DNA of 64,000 nucleotides from Psococerastis gibbosa (taxonomy: Eukaryota > Arthropoda > Insecta > Psocodea > Psocidae): the NCBI GenBank assembly GCA_963971405.1, contig OZ020492.1, positions 6,882,001 through 6,946,000 of the forward strand. The letters run 5' to 3'. Made by a program: the position numbers and the translations under genes. The notes under the pieces were generated by a model. That model was not told the DNA's origin. It was given only the letters and a program-made list of their open reading frames with translations, and did no database searches. This document shows, piece after piece, positions 59,467 to 64,000 of the stretch (position 1 is its first letter; every line of letters starts with the position of its first letter).

Positions 59467-60144
59467 TACAGAAAGGTAAAGAATAGAAGTACAATTCAGC
59501 AACATACGATAGTCGCGTCATTTCCATGCAATCAGTTGAACATAAATCGTTTTTTCTCAAGAAGTTGTCGAGTGCTGAGTCTCTATGAATAAAAAAAATA
59601 ATTGTCGCCGTTATGGAAAGCATTTTTCCCCGTTGTTATGAGCGAAGAACAAGGGAAAAGGGGAATAAAAGATGCCTATCAAAACTAGAAACGAAACATC
59701 GAAACATACCAAAACGGAAGTGAAGAAAATATTCAGTATAAAATATGTAAATTGCATTCCATTTTTTTCCCGCTGGGAGGGGCTGGAAAGTATTTTGCAA
59801 ATGTTTTGGAAAATTTGGGGGACGGGTGGACTGAAAGATTAGCTTTCTTCCGCATTTCTATGACATATTTCCAATTTTTTATCATAGCTGTATTCAGAAT
59901 TATACCTTAAGGCTATGAATTTCTATTATTCACATCAGCTATATAAGACATATGCAGAGTTTTATAAAGTAGTGAACTGACATGTTGGAAAAGTCTGAAC
60001 ACTTATTATCCCGTATTCTACTGCTTAGTCACAATTATTTTTCATAGGCTAATTGTATGCGTGGACCAAGCCGGTGCCCAGGTTTTGATTTCGGGGGGGG
60101 GGGGGTCCGAAAAAGTGTTTTACGTTTTTTACGTAATTTATTAC

Positions 60145-60525
60145 TGAATTAATGGATAAATGCCAACGGCCTTACCATGTTGATTCCATTGGAGCAGAGC
60201 ATGTTTCAAACTGCGGCAACTTGGTAGTGTGCACAGCGTTGGCAGGGGAACCTGGTGGGACATGATAACTCGCTCAGCCAGTACAAGTCGAGTCCTGGTC
60301 ACCTCCGATTTAATCGTGTGACTTTACCATGTTCCCCAAGTGGTTCGGAATCCACTATAATCAGGAGGTCCACCCTGTTAGTCAACTCCCCTTTCCCCGA
60401 GGTGAAAGAGTCTGCCCTTAGGGTGCCTCAAGTTAACAAACAGACTCACTCCCCCCGCCAGGCTGACAGGGTTGCTTAAAGCAGAAATGCTGAAAGCAGG
60501 CGTTAGAAACAACAACAACATTAAT
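60145..60525 (+). repeat. Retroposon-like block ending in AACAACAACA
   Basis: GC-richer block (TGGCAGGGGAACCTGGTGGG, CCTGGTCACCTCCGATTTAA, GAGGTGAAAGAGTCTGCCCT) ending GTTAGAAACAACAACAACAT. A GC-rich body with an AAC tail suggests a non-LTR element or SINE; only one copy is seen here, so this is tentative. Confidence 0.35.
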
Positions 60526-60640
60526 GGATAAATTATTCAAACCATACAGGTTTATATACAAAAATTTATTTCGGGGGGGGGGGGGGTTCGGACCCCATGG
60601 ACCACCCCCCTGGGCATGGCGTGGACCAAACGCAAAAGTA

Positions 60641-60927
60641 GTAGAGTAGTGGTACAGACTCTAAATTTCCCCCAAAAGGTTGTTGGTTCAGGCCCCACAC
60701 TTACTACATTTACTAGCCATGTTTAAATAAATAATAAAAAATAAATAATGACTTCTTGTTACATTACTCAGCTAGTAGGGTTATAAAACCGTCTCTTACA
60801 TGCTTCGGAGGGCATGTAAAACAGGCGGTCCCGGACCTTCCAAGTTGAGTGTAAGAGAGGGCTTTATAGCCCTAACTCGCTAGGTAGGCTTAGTAATAGA
60901 ACAAAAAGTCAATATTTAATTATTTAT
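60641..60927 (+). mobile_element. SINE-1 copy interrupted by an inverted SINE-1 fragment
   Basis: The head runs to ACTAGCCATG, then 60724-60799 reads as a minus-oriented SINE-1 3' end (AAATAAATAATAAAAAATAA, then ATTACTCAGCTAGTAGGG), after which the plus copy resumes at CATGCTTCGGAGGGC. CATG stands on both sides of the insert. Confidence 0.8.
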
Positions 60928-60969
60928 CGGGCATATAATGAAAATAAATGATATTATTTGATTGTTTAA

Positions 60970-61389
60970 GAGGATAGAAAATTGGCACCCCAAAATTAAA
61001 TACTTTTCATTTTTTACCTCATTAACCCAGAAAGTTATTAAAAATTTGGCTCATGTAAGTTGTAGAAGACTACTTCGTGCATATAATCTATATATATAAT
61101 CATATAATAATATAATCACATAATCGGGTATTTTTAATTTTTGGAATTGTAGTTTTTTCATAAACACGATATTAATTTATACTCGGTAATTTATAAATTA
61201 TTATCGTGTTTATGAAAAAACTACAATTTCAAAAATTAAAAATACCTTATTATACGAGTATCGTATGATGCACGAAGTAGTCTTCTACAACTTAAATAAG
61301 CCAAATCTTTAATATCTTGTTTAGTTAATTAAATAAAAAATAAAAAGTAGTAAATTTCGGGCTACCAATATCCTACGGACTTTGCACTC
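60970..61389. mobile_element. TTAA-type palindromic MITE, copy 3, with inner hairpin
   Basis: TTAA on both sides (60966-60969, 61390-61393). The outer arms match the copies at 23.8 and 38.1 kb (GAAAATTGGCACCCCAAAAT, AAGTTGTAGAAGACTACTTC). At the centre (about 61124-61246) the arms continue as a near-perfect inverted repeat (TTTTCATAAACACGATA / TATCGTGTTTATGAAAA), so the whole element can fold on itself. Confidence 0.88.
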
Positions 61390-61854
61390 TTAATGCAAAC
61401 AAAAACGTGTATGATAAAGGGCGGCAAGTGTGTGTGTGAGAGAGAAGACTCACAAAAAGCAAAAACATATCAGTTAGCCCAACTAGAAATATCATTGTTC
61501 GCAGTTGATATCCTGTAGGGGAAGAAAATTTTCTAAAGAAAAAAAATCAAGTGAGTGTAACAGATTATGGACAGAACACGTCCATCTGTAATTTCCATAT
61601 TTCGCCTCTAATGCAGCGATCGCGTGTTTTTATAAATCAATAAGTATACCCCATCATCTCTACTATAGTACTTCCATTGAAATTCGTTCCCTTAGGTGTA
61701 AATAAAAGGCATTATATTATCAGGATGTTCGGAAAATTTAAGGTGACAGACTCACGCCATTTTCCTTTCCAAATCCAAATTTTGTACGTTTTTACCAATT
61801 TTTTCTTCGCAATATGCTATGTCACCTACACTAATACAACATTAAGTATGCCTT

Positions 61855-61960
61855 TTTTGTCAATGGTAAGCATGGGTGACAACTTGTCCATTGTCGCTTG
61901 TGACCAGCATGTGTTGACATCGAGGATATGCTGTATTGCCAACGGCCAAAAATAATGTGG
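61855..61960 (-). repeat. R4 repeat, minus orientation
   Basis: TGTCAATGGTAAGCATGGGT, CTTGTCCATTGTCGCTTGTG, GTTGACATCGAGGATATG, TTGCCAACGGCCAAAAATAA mirror the R4 order. Confidence 0.65.
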
Positions 61961-62394
61961 AAGCATTGCCAATAATAATAATGCCCGATCAATACAATCT
62001 AAGGTAGAGGACAAGGTCGTCACTAATTTCAGCCTAAATCGGCTATATGGACAAGCTGAGCTAAAATTATTATGGACGCATTGTAATCGTTATGAGCCTG
62101 ACACAACCATGTTCGGGTACGAAAAATTCCCTAAATGGGGAAAATTACTAATAAGAAACTCCAACAGGTGGCAACCCACTTTAAAGCGAACTTTGTGGAT
62201 TACAGCGTTACTTAATTGTGCCCCAGGTCTTCAGGCAATTAAAATTGAGAAGTTTTCCATACTTTTTGCTTGAGTAAATCGCCGTGGCAGCCGAACATTA
62301 TCCTGCTGGTAATGTAATTTTCTTAGGATTGCCGGACCTGGCACAAGTACTTGATTAAGTATTGGCTAGCCTTTTTTACAATGTGACAATGATA

Positions 62395-62545
62395 AGTAAG
62401 TCTCAGCTTGTCCATTGTATCGCTTTCAGCCGGTGTAGGTTGACATTGTGGTCATGTGGCAATCGCCAATGGAAAAGAAACTGATAATGTATGTAAAATC
62501 AGTTCGGTCGCAAGATTCAATGGGTCCCTTGGCATTTGCCAACAT
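62395..62545 (-). repeat. R4 repeat, minus orientation
   Basis: AAGTCTCAGCTTGTCCATTG, TCGCTTTCAGCCGGTGTAGG, TTGACATTGTGGTC, GGCAATCGCCAATGG and TGGGTCCCTTGGCATT mirror R4. Confidence 0.65.
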
Positions 62546-62850
62546 TTGTAGGGGCACAAAATTCGTCAACATGTGTTGCGATGCAAAAGTCGACAACATC
62601 TGTTGACCGACAAAATTGTAAATATTTGTTGGCGCAAATTTGCCCCGCCAGTTCTGTTCAGGATGTCAACACTGTTGTTGGATCCTGGGTTTTCCGACGG
62701 GTAGCATTTCCCTAACACCCGCAACAATTGTCACCAACAAATGTGCCCTACATCCATTGCCAACTCTGGGTAGGAAATGTCGGCAACATATTTCTATATG
62801 TCGAACACAAATGTTGGCAACAAGTTGGCGGTTCTGAGTAAACCCGGCTA
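62546..62850. repeat. Hairpin-rich region built of CAACA-TGTTG motifs
   Basis: Left part has CAACATGTGTTG, GACAACATCTGTTGACC and ATATTTGTTGGCGC; right part has CGCAACAATTGTCACCAACA, GGCAACATATTTC and AACACAAATGTTGGCAACAA. These form several imperfect inverted repeats. Class unknown. Confidence 0.5.
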
Positions 62851-63024
62851 TAAAGTCATTATAAATGAATAATAATAATATATTAATTCTTTATTTTTTT
62901 CCAAATATGTACATTTTTTTACCATATCAGTCATATCATCAAGCCTAATGGCGCGTGGGGAAGCACCCAAAGCCCTAACCTAAATTATCCTGCGTATACA
63001 AAAAAAAACAACAACAACATGCAC

Positions 63025-63286
63025 GTGCCCCCTCTACAGCCGGGAGAGGACACAGCTTATTAGCAGGTTGCAGGACCAGGGGAAGTTGCCGCCATTCACG
63101 TATATGGATGTGCTCCAGGACTTGGACAAAGAGCTGCTGACGGAGGTGGTCCGCTTCCTGGAGAGTATCGGACAAAAGTGGTAGGACGTTGGGCAAGCTG
63201 TTTTAGACGGCCCCTGGGCAACCTCGTTGTCCAGTGAGCTCCCGATAGCAGTCTTTTGCCAGATTGGGTTTGGCTGTATACCCTTA

Positions 63287-63319
<33 letters not shown>
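63025..63319 (+). mobile_element. 5'-truncated LINE insertion with poly(A) and target-site duplication
   Basis: The insert begins inside a reading frame at 63025, continues through a stop at 63182-63184 and a short 3' UTR, and ends in 30 A (63290-63319). AACATGCAC is present just before it (63016-63024) and at its end (63318-63326), a 9-base target-site duplication partly shared with the poly(A). This is the mark of target-primed reverse transcription with 5' truncation. The flanks and tail are nearly undamaged, so the insertion looks recent. Confidence 0.85.
63026..63184 (+). pseudogene. LINE ORF2 C-terminus (truncated), 52 codons
   Basis: Reads CPLYSRERTQLISRLQDQGK ... VLQDLDKELLTEVVRFLESI GQKW stop. 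CPLYSRERTQL resembles the Cys-Pro-x-Tyr...R..L segment that follows the C-terminal zinc knuckle in Jockey/R1/I-type LINEs, and the helix-rich end is also typical. The 5' part, including the rest of the zinc knuckle, was lost by truncation at insertion. No promoter or start. Clade assignment is inference. Confidence 0.6.
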
Positions 63320-63320
<1 letters not shown>

Positions 63321-63975
63321 ATGCACAAACAAACAATTTAGTGATGGCCAAGCTGGTATTTTATGAAATCAGCAACAAAATTTGCTATGGAATAAATAGG
63401 AGGGTCGGCTCTTATAATGCAATGAAAACCAAAATAGTGCAACTTCTCCATTGACCATTGAATATAATTGGCATGTACATCGAGCGGCAATCAACCCTTA
63501 TGAATAAAGAAACACAAGGGGAAATATAAGGTTGAAGAGAAATGTTGCACAAAAAAATACCATTCAGGAAACGAGTGCTCGACGGGAAAAAAAGGGGGGA
63601 GGGGTGGTAGGAGAGCTTCCTGATAAATAGAAATTTATGAAGGAAACTTTGATTACATTAAATTACAGGTTTCCCTTGCAATATCTGACAATAGTCTGGA
63701 GGAACCAAATCAAAACCAATGGGGGCTTCAATCGCCGTAATAAATATAGGGGGTACGCAGGGAGAAATGGGGGGAGGGGGGGGGGGCAAGGGAATGGCAC
63801 TGAATGAACGGAGAATTTTTTTTTAATATACCGGCTCTGATGTATAAGTTGTATAATGTATAATTCGGGTTACCTTAATGTGTTTTCGTCAAGCAATGAG
63901 TCAGAGCATATGCTTCAAAGTCTCAAAGTCATTAAAAATCTTGAAAATGATTTAATAAATTATGAAGCTACTGTA

Positions 63976-64000
63976 TACCGGTACAGACCCCGACTTTCAC
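63976..64000 (+). mobile_element. SINE-1 head, cut by the window edge
   Basis: The final bases, GGTACAGACCCCGACTTTCA plus C, match the A box to anticodon-loop part of SINE-1. The rest lies outside the window. Confidence 0.6.

Larger units (their letters stand above)
22580..64000 (-). other. Sequence upstream of the coil exon: probable large cut intron, repeat-rich
   Basis: The AG acceptor at 22581-22580 requires a further 5' exon at a higher coordinate, so at least part of this stretch is intron. I found no convincing upstream coiled-coil exon, but Cut N-terminal exons can be short and would be easy to miss. Nearly all recognisable content is transposon-derived and listed separately. Stretches where I see nothing: 22700-23830, 31090-33100, 35300-36150, 37640-38070, 39490-40980, 42400-43320, 43710-44820, 45560-46300, 47770-49900, 50060-50900, 51500-52480, 53530-54240, 56070-57290, 57420-58980 and 61400-61850. 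Confidence 0.6.

Overview
This is a non-coding-rich, AT-rich animal nuclear sequence with large introns, GT-AG splice sites, dozens of tRNA-derived SINEs, foldback/MITE DNA transposons and decayed LINE fragments. There are no bacterial-type gene arrays. The only host gene I recognise is a Cut/CUX homeobox-family gene on the minus strand. Its CUT domain and the block just before it closely resemble what I remember of insect Cut, so an arthropod, probably an insect, is my best guess. The species cannot be named from this window.

Host gene. Transcription runs right to left. Exon 22398-22579 encodes the end of the N-terminal coiled coil. After a 7.1 kb phase-2 intron, exon 14535-15292 encodes the last turn of the coil, an acidic SPTP-rich linker and one complete CUT repeat, which is the first after the coil and therefore CR1 by position. 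The splice phases match exactly and the join rebuilds the conserved KREL-S-LL junction of CUX/CASP proteins. The remaining CUT repeats, the homeodomain and the 5' exons are not recognisable here. They would lie beyond the left edge and either beyond or hidden in the 41 kb to the right.

Repeat landscape. (i) SINE-1: a tRNA-Glu-like head, a body ending in a perfect stem-loop GGGCTTTATAGCCC and a (TTTA)n tail; about 16 full or partial copies on both strands. (ii) SINE-2: a tRNA-like head and a long 3' stem-loop; 13 copies. (iii) SINE-3: another tRNA-derived family, including a foldback copy. (iv) A TTAA-flanked palindromic MITE family with three copies (23839-24220, 38081-38477, 60970-61389), piggyBac-like by target site. 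(v) A TA-flanked foldback family in which an inner element sits exactly at the dyad centre of an outer palindrome (10989-11372 and 19645-20029), plus a relative with different arms (34768-35256). (vi) Several MITE-like families whose ends carry long G/C tracts. (vii) Elements bounded by inverted GAAAT pentanucleotide arrays. (viii) Decayed LINE reverse transcriptase pieces at 9350-9450, 21678-21860, 25561-25799, 28804-28866 and 43329-43707, and one fresh-looking 5'-truncated LINE with poly(A) and target-site duplication at 63016-63326. (ix) Local tandem repeats: 15 bp units at 14038-14160, 171 bp units near 51 kb, and about 175-200 bp units near 54.3-55.0 kb.

Region by region: 1-14534 is downstream intron with repeats; 14535-15292 is the CUT exon; 15293-22397 is the intron holding one SINE-1, two SINE-2, one composite MITE and LINE scraps; 22398-22579 is the coil exon; 22580-64000 is upstream intron (or intron plus intergenic) dominated by transposons. 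I see no RNA gene, CRISPR or second host gene that I can support.
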